From the NCBI GenBank assembly GCA_036675265.1, contig JAKFFJ010000073.1, forward strand, positions 62,001 through 126,000: a DNA stretch of 64,000 nt, read 5' to 3'. Both the position numbers and the translations under genes were made by a program. This DNA comes from CAMPJU01 sp036675265 (GTDB taxonomy: Bacteria; Pseudomonadota; Gammaproteobacteria; Xanthomonadales; Xanthomonadaceae). The notes under the pieces were generated by a model, which saw only the letters and a list, made by a program, of their open reading frames with translations, did not search any database and was not told the origin of the DNA. Positions 23,908 to 32,861 of the stretch are shown piece by piece. The first letter of the stretch is position 1, and the number at the start of each line of letters is the position of its first letter.

Positions 23908-26013
23908 TTACTCGGCAGGCGCGCCACCTTCGTCGACGGCCTTCATCGACAGGCGGATGCGGCCCTGCTTGTCGACCTCCAGCACCTTGACCTTGACCAC
24001 GTCGCCTTCCTTGAGCACGTCGGAGACCTTCTCGACCCGATCGTTGGAAATCTGCGAGACGTGGACCAGGCCGTCCTTCCCGGGGGAGATCGTGACGAAC
24101 GCGCCGAAGTCCATCAGCTTGACGACCTTGCCCTCGTAGATCCGGCCCGGCTCGACGTCCGAGGTGATCTGCTCGATGCGCTCCTTGGCGGCGCGGCCGG
24201 CGGCGGCGTCCACCGAGGCAATGGTGATCGTGCCGTCGTCCTGGATGTCGATCTGGGTGCCGGTCTCCTTGGTGATGCCCTGGATGACCGAACCGCCCTT
24301 GCCGATGACCTCGCGGATCTTGTCGGGGTGGATCTTGATCGTGATCAGCCGCGGTGCGAAGTCCGAGAGCTCGGCGCGCGGCGCGTTCATCGCCTTGGCC
24401 ATCTCGCCGAGGATGTGCAGGCGGCCCTGCTTGGCCTGCGCCAGCGCGACCTTCATGATCTCCTCGGTGATGCCCTGGATCTTGATGTCCATCTGCAGCG
24501 CGGAGATGCCGTTCTCGGTACCGGCGACCTTGAAGTCCATGTCGCCCAGGTGGTCCTCGTCGCCGAGGATGTCCGACAGCACGACGTAGTCGTCGCCTTC
24601 CTTCACCAGGCCCATCGCGATGCCGGCGACCGGCGCCTTGATCGGCACGCCCGCGTCCATCAGCGCCAGCGAGCTGCCGCAGACCGAGGCCATCGACGAG
24701 GAACCGTTCGACTCGGTGATCTCCGAGACGACGCGGATGGTGTACGGGAACGCCTCCATCGTCGGCATCACCGCCAGCACGCCGCGCTTGGCGAGGCGGC
24801 CGTGGCCGATCTCGCGGCGCTTCGGGCCCATCATGCGGCCCGCTTCGCCGACCGAGTACGGCGGGAAGTTGTAGTGGAACAGGAAGTGTTCCTTGTACTC
24901 GCCTCCGACGGCATCGATGATCTGGCCGTCACGCGCGGTGCCGAGCGTGACCGCGACGATCGCCTGGGTCTCGCCACGGGTGAACAGCGACGAGCCGTGC
25001 ACGCGCGGCAGGATGCCGACCTTCGAGGTGATCGGGCGCACGGTGTCGAGCGCGCGGCCGTCGATGCGGACCTTGGTCCTGAGGACCGACTGGCGCATCG
25101 TCTGGTATTCCTGCTCGCCGAACTCCTTGGAGAGCTCCGCGGTGCTCCAGCCCTTCGCCTCGCTGTGCGGGGCGATCGCCTCGATCACCGCCTTGCGCGC
25201 GTTGGACAGGGTCGTGCGGCGTTCCTGCTTGTCGCGGATCTGGAACGCGGCGGCGAGCGTGTCGCCGATGGCGTTCCGGAGGGTGTCGACCAGGTCGGCG
25301 CTGCGCGTCGCCGGCTGCCAGTCCCACTTCGGCTTGCCGGCCTCGGCGACCATCTCGTTGATGGCGGCGATCGCGACCTGCATCTCGCGATGGCCGAACA
25401 TCACGGCGCCGAGCATCACGTCCTCGGACAGTTCGGCGGCCTCGGACTCGACCATCAGCACGGCGTCGGCGGTGCCCGCGACGACCAGCTCGAGCCTGGA
25501 GTCGACGAGCTGCGTCTTCGTCGGGTTCAGGATGTACTGGCCGTCCTTGTAGCCGATCTTGGCCGCGCCGATGGGGCCGTCGAACGGCGCACCCGTCAGC
25601 GACAGCGCGGCGGACGCGCCGATCAGTGCAAGCACGTCGCCATCGACCTCGGGGTTCATCGACATCACGGTGCAGATGATCTGCACTTCGTTGCGGAACT
25701 CATCCGGGAACAGCGGGCGGATCGGCCGGTCGATCAGGCGCGACGTGAGCGTTTCCTTTTCGGTGGCGCGGCCTTCGCGCTTGAAGAAGCCGCCGGGAAT
25801 GCGTCCGCCGGCGTAGAACTTCTCCTGGTAGTCCACCGTCAGCGGGAAGAAGTCCTGCCCTTCGCGCGCGCTCTTGGCGGCAACCGCGGTGCACAGGACC
25901 ATCGTGCCCTCGCACGACACCATGACGGCACCGCCGGCCTGGCGGGCGATCTCGCCCGTCTCGAGGACGACTTCGTGCTGGCCGAACTGGAAGCGCTTGG
26001 TAACTTTTGCCAC
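23908..26013 (-). CDS. pnp: Polyribonucleotide nucleotidyltransferase (PNPase)
   Basis: Phosphorolytic 3'-5' exoribonuclease of the RNA degradosome, 701 residues. Two RNase PH domains (the first with GGAVMVSCEGTMVLCTAVA and FFPLTVDYQEKFYAGGRIP), a linking helical domain, then KH (KIREVIGKGGSVIQGITKET) and S1 (GRIYEGKVVKLMDFGAFVTI) domains are in the usual order. The start is GTG at 26011-26013 with AAGGA 8 bases before it; upstream frame is not conserved. It follows rpsO, as in E. coli. Confidence 0.96.
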   Translation of the reverse strand: MAKVTKRFQFGQHEVVLETGEIARQAGGAVMVSCEGTMVLCTAVAAKSAREGQDFFPLTVDYQEKFYAGGRIPGGFFKREGRATEKETLTSRLIDRPIRPLFPDEFRNEVQIICTVMSMNPEVDGDVLALIGASAALSLTGAPFDGPIGAAKIGYKDGQYILNPTKTQLVDSRLELVVAGTADAVLMVESEAAELSEDVMLGAVMFGHREMQVAIAAINEMVAEAGKPKWDWQPATRSADLVDTLRNAIGDTLAAAFQIRDKQERRTTLSNARKAVIEAIAPHSEAKGWSTAELSKEFGEQEYQTMRQSVLRTKVRIDGRALDTVRPITSKVGILPRVHGSSLFTRGETQAIVAVTLGTARDGQIIDAVGGEYKEHFLFHYNFPPYSVGEAGRMMGPKRREIGHGRLAKRGVLAVMPTMEAFPYTIRVVSEITESNGSSSMASVCGSSLALMDAGVPIKAPVAGIAMGLVKEGDDYVVLSDILGDEDHLGDMDFKVAGTENGISALQMDIKIQGITEEIMKVALAQAKQGRLHILGEMAKAMNAPRAELSDFAPRLITIKIHPDKIREVIGKGGSVIQGITKETGTQIDIQDDGTITIASVDAAAGRAAKERIEQITSDVEPGRIYEGKVVKLMDFGAFVTISPGKDGLVHVSQISNDRVEKVSDVLKEGDVVKVKVLEVDKQGRIRLSMKAVDEGGAPAE

Positions 26014-26114
26014 GTGGAATTTCCTTGACTTGACTCTAGCGATTGACCGGACGGGACCCGTGCCCCGCGCGGGCGGCCGCGGTATGGCGGCCTTTGGCGT
26101 GCTTGCCCAAAGCG

Positions 26115-26146
26115 AAAAGCCGCGGCGCATTGCTGCGCCGCGGCTT
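26115..26146 (-). terminator. Hairpin terminator/attenuator between rpsO and pnp
   Basis: AAGCCGCGGCGCA (26117-26129) pairs perfectly over 13 bp with TGCGCCGCGGCTT (26134-26146) around a 4-base loop, ending in TTTTCGC on the minus strand. It begins 10 bases after the rpsO stop. It probably partly terminates rpsO transcripts before pnp, as the rpsO terminator does in E. coli. Confidence 0.85.
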
Positions 26147-26155
26147 CGGTCCGGG

Positions 26156-26416
26156 TTACCGGCGCAGCCCCAGCTTCTGGATCAGGGCCTTGTAGCGCTC
26201 GGCGTCCTTGCGGTGCAGGTAGTCGAGCAGGCTGCGACGCTGGTTCACCATCATCAGCAGGCCGCGCCGGCTGTGGTGGTCCTTCTTGTGCGTCTTGAAG
26301 TGGTCCTGCAGGTGCTCGATCCGTGCGGTGAGCAGGGCGACCTGGACTTCGGTGGAACCGGTGTCGTTGTCGCCGCGCTTGTGTTCTTCAATGACCTTGC
26401 TGGTGTCGATGGACAT
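26156..26416 (-). CDS. rpsO: 30S ribosomal protein S15
   Basis: Primary 16S rRNA-binding protein of the small subunit, 86 residues, nearly the E. coli length of 89. The recognisable core is GSTEVQVALLTARIEHLQDH, KTHKKDHHSRRGLLMMVNQR and RRSLLDYLHRKDAERYKALI. The ATG at 26414-26416 begins MSIDTSKVIEEH. A promoter and a leader of about 140 bases lie upstream, leaving room for S15 autoregulation. Confidence 0.97.
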   Translation of the reverse strand: MSIDTSKVIEEHKRGDNDTGSTEVQVALLTARIEHLQDHFKTHKKDHHSRRGLLMMVNQRRSLLDYLHRKDAERYKALIQKLGLRR

Positions 26417-26453
26417 GGATTGCCTCTGTGACGCGTGGCTGGCAGGAACGCCG

Positions 26454-26472
26454 GATGCGCGCATTGCGCATC
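26454..26472 (-). promoter_or_regulatory. Stem-loop in the rpsO leader
   Basis: GATGCGC and GCGCATC form a perfect 7-bp stem around a 5-base loop, about 40 bases ahead of the rpsO start on the minus strand. S15 represses its own mRNA through leader RNA structures in several bacteria; whether this one binds S15 is not known. Confidence 0.4.
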
Positions 26473-26560
26473 TGCGGGGCACCGCCTTGCCCGCCGGTTG
26501 CTGGAATGAAGCGACTGCTTCGATGGGGCCTCGCCGGAAACGTCCCGGAAAAGCCGCGGA

Positions 26561-26590
26561 ATTGTAACGTGCCACGGCCTTGCGGAACAA
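26561..26590 (-). promoter_or_regulatory. Sigma70-type promoter for rpsO-pnp
   Basis: On the minus strand, TTGTTC (26585-26590) and TACAAT (26561-26566) are separated by 18 bases. The -35 box lies 4 bases after the truB stop codon, so rpsO-pnp can be transcribed separately from the upstream nusA-infB unit. Confidence 0.6.
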
Positions 26591-26594
26591 GGCG

Positions 26595-27533
26595 TTACGA
26601 CGCGGGCTGGCCCAGTGCGGCGCCCCAGGTGAACAGGCGCTGGACCCGCAGCCCGCCGGGTTCCCGGCGGCCGATGCCGAGCAGCCTGCCCTCCTTCGAG
26701 AACACCGCCACGACCGCGACCGGCCCGGCGTGCGCGGCCACGCCCTGCCCCTGCGCGAGCCGGCGGGCCTCGTCGGCGTCGAGGATGACCCGGGGATACG
26801 CGGCCAGCCCTGCCTCGATGGGCAGCAGGCAGGCATCGAGCGCGGACTGGTCGCGTTCGGCCAGCGCCTCGAGTGCTTCGAGGGTGTGCATGCGCGGCTG
26901 CGTGAAGGGATCGACCCAGAGCCGGCGCAGGCCGGCCACGTGCGCACCGCATCCGAGCGCCTCGCCGAGGTCGCGGACCAGGCCGCGCACGTAGGTGCCC
27001 GACCCGCACTCGACCCGGAGCGACAGCCGTGGACCGTCGCGTCCGAGCAACTCGAACCGGTGGACCTCGACCTCGCGCACGGGCGCCTCGATCGATTCGC
27101 CGCGGCGGGCCTTCGCATACAGCGGTTCGCCGCCCTGCTTGAGCGCCGAATAGATCGGCGCGCGCTGGGCGATCCTGCCGGCCAGGGGCCGCATCGCGGC
27201 GCGGATGGCGTCCTCGTCGAGGGGCGGGACGTCGCGCACCCGGAGCACGGCGCCGTCGGCATCGTCGGTGTCGGTGACCACGCCCAGCACCGCCTCGGCG
27301 TCATACGCCTTGCGCGAGCCGAGCAGCAGCCCGGCGACCTTGGTGGCCTCGCCGAAGCACAGGGGCAGCAGGCCGGTCGCGAGGGGATCGAGGCTGCCCG
27401 TGTGCCCGCCCTTCTCGGCGCGGAACAGGTGGCGTGCCCGCTGCAGGGCCTGGTTCGAGCTCAGGCCCGGGGGCTTGTCCAGCAGCAGGATGCCGTCCAG
27501 CGGCCTGGAGGCAGGACGGCCGTCGCGGCTCAA
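26595..27533 (-). CDS. truB: tRNA pseudouridine(55) synthase TruB
   Basis: Makes pseudouridine 55 in the T loop of tRNAs. It has 312 residues. The catalytic Asp49 lies in GGHTGSLDPLATGLLP, the N-terminal motif is GILLLDKPPGLSSNQALQ, and the PUA-like end is present. The start codon is TTG at 27531-27533, overlapping the rbfA TGA (TTGA); no ATG or GTG is available nearby with the conserved N-terminus. Translational coupling with rbfA is likely. Confidence 0.93.
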   Translation of the reverse strand: MSRDGRPASRPLDGILLLDKPPGLSSNQALQRARHLFRAEKGGHTGSLDPLATGLLPLCFGEATKVAGLLLGSRKAYDAEAVLGVVTDTDDADGAVLRVRDVPPLDEDAIRAAMRPLAGRIAQRAPIYSALKQGGEPLYAKARRGESIEAPVREVEVHRFELLGRDGPRLSLRVECGSGTYVRGLVRDLGEALGCGAHVAGLRRLWVDPFTQPRMHTLEALEALAERDQSALDACLLPIEAGLAAYPRVILDADEARRLAQGQGVAAHAGPVAVVAVFSKEGRLLGIGRREPGGLRVQRLFTWGAALGQPAS

Positions 27534-27889
27534 CCGGGGTCGCGCCCGCTGTCCGGCGCGTCGCGCAACAGGCGGTCGATCCGCGCGCCGCGGTCCACGG
27601 AATCGTCGTAGTGGAAGTGCAGCTCGGGTACGTGGCGCATCTCGAGCGCCTGCGCCAGCTGGTACCGCAATTCAGGCGCGAGGGCCTTCAGGCCCTTGAC
27701 CACTTCGGTCGAGCGCTCGGGCTGGAGCGCGACGACGAAGACCTTCGCGTGCGCCATGTCGCGCGTGACCTCGACGTCGGACACGCTGCCGAACGGCAGG
27801 CCGTGCTCGCGGATCGCGGCCTGCACGAGGGTGCCCAGCTCGCGCCGGAGCTGGGCGGACACGCGGTCGGTGCGCTTGAAGGCTTTCAC
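27530..27889 (-). CDS. rbfA: Ribosome-binding factor A
   Basis: Small KH-type 30S maturation factor, 119 residues. It opens KAFKRTDRVSAQLRRELGTL and contains DVEVTRDMAHAKVFVVAL and RYQLAQALEMRHVPELHFHYDDSVDRGARID, the typical end of RbfA. The ATG overlaps the infB stop by 4 bases and its TGA overlaps the truB TTG, so infB-rbfA-truB are tightly coupled. Confidence 0.95.
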   Translation of the reverse strand: MKAFKRTDRVSAQLRRELGTLVQAAIREHGLPFGSVSDVEVTRDMAHAKVFVVALQPERSTEVVKGLKALAPELRYQLAQALEMRHVPELHFHYDDSVDRGARIDRLLRDAPDSGRDPG

Positions 27890-30468
27890 AGCGTGCGCTG
27901 GACCTCGATGCGTTCAAAGCACTCGATCTGGTCGCCCGGCTTGACGTCGTTGTACTGCTTCACGCCGATGCCGCACTCGGTGTTCACGCGCACCTCGTCG
28001 ACGTTCTCCTTGAAGCGGCGCAACGATTCCAGCTCGCCCTCGAAGATGACGGTGTTGTCGCGCAGCACGCGGATCGGCTTGTTCCGCTTGACCACGCCCT
28101 CGACCACCATGCAGCCGGCGACCGCGCCGAACTTGGAGCTGCGGAACACGTCGCGGACCTCGGCGGTGCCGATGATCTCTTCGCGGATCTCCACGCCCAG
28201 GATGCCGGACGCGACCTGCTTCACCTGGTCGATGACGTCGTAGATGATGGAGAAGTACCGCAGGTCGACGCCGTTGGTCTCGATGACCTTGCGCGCGGTG
28301 GCGTCGGCACGGACGTTGAAGCCGATGATCGTCGCCTTCGAGGTGGACGCCAGCTGCGCGTCGGACTCGGTGATGCCGCCGACGCCGCCGCCGATCACGT
28401 TGATCCGGATCGCGTCGGTGGACAGGCCGGTCAGCGCCTCGCGCAATGCCTGGAACGAGCCCTGCACGTCCGCCTTGACGATCAGCGGGAGCATCAGCTG
28501 CGCTTCGGCCTGGCCCATCTGGGCCATGATGTCCTCCATGCGGTTGCCGGCCAGGCCGGACAGGCGCGACTCGCGGCGCTTGGCATCGCGCTGCTCGGCG
28601 ACTTCCTTGGCCAGGCGCTCGTCCTCGACGACCACGAAGTCGTCGCCGGCGTCGGGCACGCCCGACAGGCCCAGGACCTGCACCGGGATGGACGGGCCGG
28701 CTTCCGGGACCTGGCTGCCGGTCTCGTCGAACAGCGCGCGCACGCGGCCGTACTGCACGCCGCAGACCAGGTAATCGCCCTTCTTCAGCTGCCCCGCCTG
28801 CACCAGCACGGTGGCGACCGGGCCGCGGCCCTTGTCGAGTGCGGACTCGATGACCGTGCCGGAGGCACGGCCGGTCGGGACCGCCTGCAGCTCCAGCACC
28901 TCGGCCTGCAGCGAGATCGCGTCCAGCAATGCGTCCACGCCCTGCCCGGTCTTCGCGGACAGCTCGACGAACTGGGTGTCGCCGCCGAACTCCTCGGAGA
29001 CGACGTCCTGCGCGAGCAGGTCGTTCTTGACGCGCTGCGGGTCGGCGTCGGACTTGTCGATCTTGTTGACCGCGACGATCAGCGGCACCCCGGCGGCGCG
29101 CGCGTGCTGCACGGCCTCGATGGTCTGCGGCATCACGCCGTCGTCTGCGGCCACCACCAGCACCACGATGTCGGTGAGCTTCGCGCCGCGCGAGCGCATC
29201 TGGCTGAACGCGGCGTGGCCCGGCGTGTCGAGGAAGCTGATGACGCCGTTCGCGGTCTCGACGTGGTACGCGCCGATGTGCTGGGTGATGCCGCCGGCTT
29301 CGCCGGACGCGACCTTGGTGCTGCGGATGTAGTCCAGCAGCGAGGTCTTGCCGTGGTCGACGTGCCCCATGATGGTGACCACGGGCGGGCGCGGCGCGGT
29401 ATCGCCCTGCGGCTTGTCGACGTGCGCGAGCAGCACGTTCTCGACGTCGCCCTCGTCGGCGCGCACCGGGTTGTGGCCCATTTCCTCGGCGACCAGCGCC
29501 GCGGTGTCGTGGTCGATGGTCTGGGTGATGGTCGCCATGACGCCCATCTTGAACAGCGCCTTGACCACCTCGCTGCCCTTGAGCGCCATCTTCTGCGCCA
29601 GGTCGGCGACGGTGATCGTCTCGCCGATGGCGACGTCGCGCACGACCGGTGCGGTCGGGCGGGTGAAGCCGGTGCCGGACCGGGCCTGTTCTGCCTGGCG
29701 GCGCGGACGCGAGCGGCCGCGCGCCGTCGTGCGGCGTGCACGTTCCGACGCCGACAGGTGCAACTGCCCGGCGAACCGGGCGGCGCTGTCGTCGTCCTCG
29801 ACGCCCGCGACCATCACGTGCGAGCCGCGGTTGTGCTTCTGGCTGTGCTTGTGCCCGCGCGGTTCCTCGCGCGCCGGCGCCGGGGCGGGCTTGGGGTGGC
29901 CGTGGTGGCCGGGCTTGGCGGCCTTTTCCTCGCGCGCGGCGAGCTCGGCGGCCTCGACCTCCGCGCGCAGCCGCGCGGCCTCTTCCTCGGCCGTGCGGCG
30001 CTGGGCGGCGATCGCCTCCTCGTTGCGCTTGCGGTCGGCCTCGGCGAGCTGCTGCTGTTCCTCGAGGTTCCGCTGGCGCGACGCCTCGAGCTTGCGCAGG
30101 ATCTCCGCGCGCTCCGGGTCGGTGCCCGCCGGGATCGCGGTCTCCGCCTCGGTCGGCTTGACGTACGTGCGCTTCTGCCGGACCTCGACCGCCACGGTGC
30201 TGCGGGTACGCCCGCCGCCGACGGTCAGTTCCTGCACCTTCTTGCGGTTGAGCGTGATCTTCTTCGGCGTGGCGGCCTCCGCGGCCGCCTTGTCCGCCTT
30301 GCCGTGCGCGCGGCGCAGGAAGCCGAGCAGCTTCACCTTCTCGGTGCTGGTCACGACCTGGTCTGGGCCGTCGAAGCTCATGCCGGCCTCGGCCAGCTGC
30401 TCGAGCAGTTTGTCGACCGGCGTGTTCACCAGGTCGGCCAGCTTGCGGATGGTGGTCTGTTGCGACAT
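27886..30468 (-). CDS. infB: Translation initiation factor IF-2
   Basis: GTPase that delivers fMet-tRNA to the 30S subunit, 860 residues. Two IF2_N-type regions lie at the N-terminus (about 1-55 and 280-330), separated by a long Glu/Ala/Arg-rich and His/Pro-rich linker. The G domain has G1 GHVDHGKT (368-375), G2 GGITQHIG, G3 DTPGHAAF and G4 NKID, followed by domains II-IV. It lies between nusA and rbfA in the standard order. Confidence 0.97.
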   Translation of the reverse strand: MSQQTTIRKLADLVNTPVDKLLEQLAEAGMSFDGPDQVVTSTEKVKLLGFLRRAHGKADKAAAEAATPKKITLNRKKVQELTVGGGRTRSTVAVEVRQKRTYVKPTEAETAIPAGTDPERAEILRKLEASRQRNLEEQQQLAEADRKRNEEAIAAQRRTAEEEAARLRAEVEAAELAAREEKAAKPGHHGHPKPAPAPAREEPRGHKHSQKHNRGSHVMVAGVEDDDSAARFAGQLHLSASERARRTTARGRSRPRRQAEQARSGTGFTRPTAPVVRDVAIGETITVADLAQKMALKGSEVVKALFKMGVMATITQTIDHDTAALVAEEMGHNPVRADEGDVENVLLAHVDKPQGDTAPRPPVVTIMGHVDHGKTSLLDYIRSTKVASGEAGGITQHIGAYHVETANGVISFLDTPGHAAFSQMRSRGAKLTDIVVLVVAADDGVMPQTIEAVQHARAAGVPLIVAVNKIDKSDADPQRVKNDLLAQDVVSEEFGGDTQFVELSAKTGQGVDALLDAISLQAEVLELQAVPTGRASGTVIESALDKGRGPVATVLVQAGQLKKGDYLVCGVQYGRVRALFDETGSQVPEAGPSIPVQVLGLSGVPDAGDDFVVVEDERLAKEVAEQRDAKRRESRLSGLAGNRMEDIMAQMGQAEAQLMLPLIVKADVQGSFQALREALTGLSTDAIRINVIGGGVGGITESDAQLASTSKATIIGFNVRADATARKVIETNGVDLRYFSIIYDVIDQVKQVASGILGVEIREEIIGTAEVRDVFRSSKFGAVAGCMVVEGVVKRNKPIRVLRDNTVIFEGELESLRRFKENVDEVRVNTECGIGVKQYNDVKPGDQIECFERIEVQRTL

Positions 30469-30560
30469 TCGGATTCCGTGGTCTCGGTGAGTGTGTCAGG
30501 CGCTCATGGCAGGGCCCGGAACGGTGGCAAGGTCGGCGATTCTACCCCGCGCCGCCCGGA

Positions 30561-32048
30561 TCATTCGAACCAGTGCCGGCGCGCTTCCATGATCAGTGCC
30601 GCGGCGCGCTCGGCGTCCATGTCCTCGATGTCGGTGATCTCGTCGACGGCGAGTTCCGCCAGGTCCTCCCGGGTGCGCACGCCACGCGAGGCGAGCACGT
30701 ATGCCGTGGCCTCGTCCATGCCCTCGAGCGCGAGCAGGTCCTCGGCGGGCTGGTGTTCCTCCAGGTTCTCCTCGGCGGCGAGTTCCGCGGTGAGCAGCGC
30801 ATCGCGGGCGCGGGCACGCAGTTCCTCGACGATGTCCTCGTCGAAGCCCTCGACGGCGAGCAGCTCGCCGACCGGGACGTACGCGATCTCCTCGACGGTC
30901 GAGAAGCCTTCCGTGACCAGGATGCCGGCGATCTCCTCGTCGACCTCGAGCTTCTCCATGAACAGCCCGCGCGCGGCGTCCTGCTCGGCCTGGCTCTTGG
31001 CCTGCACCTGGTCGGCGGTCATGACGTTCAACTGCCAGCCCGACAGGCGGCTGGCCAGGCGCACGTTCTGCCCACCCTTGCCGATCGCCTGCGCCAGGCG
31101 GTCCTCGGCGACCGCCAGGTCCATCGAGTGCCGTTCCTCGTCGACGATGATCGACTGCACCTCGGCCGGCGCCATCGCGTTGATCACGAACTGCGCCGGG
31201 TTGTCCGACCACAGCACGATGTCGACGCGCTCGCCGTTGAGCTCGTTGCTCACCGCCTGGACGCGCGAACCGCGCATGCCGATGCATGCGCCGATCGGGT
31301 CGGTGCGGTTGTCGTGCGCGAGCACCGCGATCTTGGCGCGGTCGCCCGGGTCGCGGGCGCAGGCCATGATCGACACCAGGCCCTGCCCGACTTCGGGCAC
31401 CTCGAGCTTGAACAGTTCCATCATGAATTCGGGCGCGGCGCGGCTGATGAACAGCTGCGGGCCGCGGACCTCGGTGCGCACGTCGTACAGGTAGCCGCGC
31501 ACGCGGTCGCCTGCGCGCAGCACGTCGCGCGGGATGCCCTTGTCCTTGGGGATGAAGGCCTCGGCATTGCCGCCCAGGTCGACGTAGATGTTGCCGCGCT
31601 CGGCACGCTTGACGACGCCGGTGACCAGTTCGCCCACCCGGTCCTTCCAGGCGTCGACGACCTGCGCGCGCTCGGCCTCGCGCACCTTCTGCACGATGAC
31701 CTGCTTGGCGGCCTGTGCCGCGATGCGGCCGAAATCGGGGTTCTCGATCTGTTCCTCGATGAAGTCGCCGACCTCCGCGCCCTCGCTCTCGTCCAGCGCG
31801 TCCATGAGGCGCAGCTGGCGGTCGGGCGATTCCATGACGACGTCGTCGGCCACGACCTCCCAGCGCCGGAACGTCTCGTAGTGGCCGGTCTTGGGGTCGA
31901 TGGACACGCGCACGAGCACGTCCTCCTCGGGGTAGCGCTTCTTGGCAGCCGACGCCAGCGCGGCCTCGATGGCCTCGAAGATCACCGACTCGGGCACGCC
32001 CTTCTCGGCGGCGACGGCGTCGACAACTAGCAGGAGTTCCTTGGACAT
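30561..32048 (-). CDS. nusA: Transcription termination/antitermination factor NusA
   Basis: RNA polymerase-associated elongation factor, 495 residues. The N-terminal domain binds polymerase; an S1 domain (ERGNIYVDLGGNAEAFIPKD region) and two KH domains (GACIGMRGSRVQAVSNELNG and AIGKGGQNVRLASRLSGWQL) follow. Two C-terminal acidic repeats (ILVTEGFSTVEEIAYVP and LLALEGMDEATAYVLASRG) are the long NusA form of gammaproteobacteria. A palindromic repeat lies in the 58-base gap to rimP. Confidence 0.97.
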   Translation of the reverse strand: MSKELLLVVDAVAAEKGVPESVIFEAIEAALASAAKKRYPEEDVLVRVSIDPKTGHYETFRRWEVVADDVVMESPDRQLRLMDALDESEGAEVGDFIEEQIENPDFGRIAAQAAKQVIVQKVREAERAQVVDAWKDRVGELVTGVVKRAERGNIYVDLGGNAEAFIPKDKGIPRDVLRAGDRVRGYLYDVRTEVRGPQLFISRAAPEFMMELFKLEVPEVGQGLVSIMACARDPGDRAKIAVLAHDNRTDPIGACIGMRGSRVQAVSNELNGERVDIVLWSDNPAQFVINAMAPAEVQSIIVDEERHSMDLAVAEDRLAQAIGKGGQNVRLASRLSGWQLNVMTADQVQAKSQAEQDAARGLFMEKLEVDEEIAGILVTEGFSTVEEIAYVPVGELLAVEGFDEDIVEELRARARDALLTAELAAEENLEEHQPAEDLLALEGMDEATAYVLASRGVRTREDLAELAVDEITDIEDMDAERAAALIMEARRHWFE

Positions 32049-32086
32049 ATGGGTAGACCCTTGAACGGTTGTTCTTGTGGTGTCGT

Positions 32087-32110
32087 GATCGCGGCTTGCG
32101 CCGCTCCTAC
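32087..32110 (-). repeat. REP-like palindromic element (family B) at the 3' end of rimP
   Basis: On the minus strand it reads GTAGGAGCGGCGCAAGCCGC plus GATC. It matches 21 of 24 bases of the copy after tRNA-Arg (63440-63463). GCGGC/GCCGC forms a hairpin with a 4-base loop. Its TAG is the stop codon of rimP (32107-32109). Confidence 0.75.
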
Positions 32111-32688
32111 GGCTTCTTTTTCTGCTTGCCCGGGCGGGCGTCGCGGCCGGCCTTGTCCTTCGCGGGCGCCAGGCCCAGCGCGGCCCAGTCAGGGACGAGC
32201 CGTGCCTTCTCGATGTTGTCCGGCGGGATCGGGATTTCGCCCGCGCCGTCGACCTTCAGCACCACCGACGCATCGTCCGCGCGCAGGATCTCCCCCTGCA
32301 TGCGGCGGCGACCGTCCTGCGGCAGCTTCAACACGACCTTCGCGACCTGGCCGATGTACCGCGCGAAATGCGCCGGGGTGAACAGCGGCCGTTCCAGGCC
32401 CGGAGAGGAGACCTCCAGCGTGTAGTTGCCGCTGATCGGGTCGGCCACGTCGAGTTGCGCCGACACCTCGCGGCTGACCGCCTCGCAATCCTCGATGCCG
32501 ACCGTGCGTGGTGGCTCGTCGCCCTCGCCCGCGGCTTCGGCGGCCGCGTCCTCCAGCGGGATGTCGATGTACAGGCGCAGCACCGCGCCGCCCGGGGCGG
32601 GCAGGTATTCGACGCCGAGCAGCTCCAGGCCGAGCGCGTCGACCGTCGGTGCCAGCAACGTGGCGATTTCCCGGGATTTCTCAGCCAT
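32107..32688 (-). CDS. rimP: Ribosome maturation factor RimP
   Basis: 30S assembly factor, 193 residues. It carries LLAPTVDALGLELLGVEYLP, DCEAVSREVSAQLDVADPI and SGNYTLEVSSPGLERPLFTP, the RimP consensus, then an SH3-like C-terminal domain and a Lys-rich end (KQKKKP). The insert DAAAEAAGEGDEPPR within the N-terminal domain is longer than in E. coli. The TAG stop is formed by a palindromic repeat. It lies between tRNA-fMet and nusA as in E. coli. Confidence 0.94.
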   Translation of the reverse strand: MAEKSREIATLLAPTVDALGLELLGVEYLPAPGGAVLRLYIDIPLEDAAAEAAGEGDEPPRTVGIEDCEAVSREVSAQLDVADPISGNYTLEVSSPGLERPLFTPAHFARYIGQVAKVVLKLPQDGRRRMQGEILRADDASVVLKVDGAGEIPIPPDNIEKARLVPDWAALGLAPAKDKAGRDARPGKQKKKP

Positions 32689-32725
32689 CGCGCGCCTCCG
32701 TGTCTTTTTTTGGGCCCCAGACGCA

Positions 32726-32750
32726 ACAAGGGGCCCGGTGGGCCCCTTGT
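32726..32750. repeat. Perfect 11-bp hairpin in the leader between tRNA-fMet and rimP
   Basis: ACAAGGGGCCC (32726-32736) and GGGCCCCTTGT (32740-32750) pair with a 3-base loop. On the minus strand no T run follows, so it is not a standard intrinsic terminator. It lies 38 bases before the rimP start and may be a processing or pausing hairpin. Confidence 0.6.
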
Positions 32751-32819
32751 CCGATGACGCTGGATTTCGGCGTGGCCACGCGAGCAGGGCGCGACCACAA
32801 AGCCCGACTTGCCGCCAAC

Positions 32820-32846
32820 AAAAAAGCCCCGTGGAAGAGGCCTTTT
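32820..32846 (-). terminator. Intrinsic terminator after tRNA-fMet
   Basis: On the minus strand AAAAGGCC and GGGGCTTTT form an 8-bp stem with one G-G mismatch around an 8-base loop, ending in six T residues, 16 bases after the tRNA 3' end. Some read-through to rimP-nusA is expected if the operon matches E. coli. Confidence 0.7.
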
Positions 32847-32861
32847 CGTCCTGCGAAAAGC

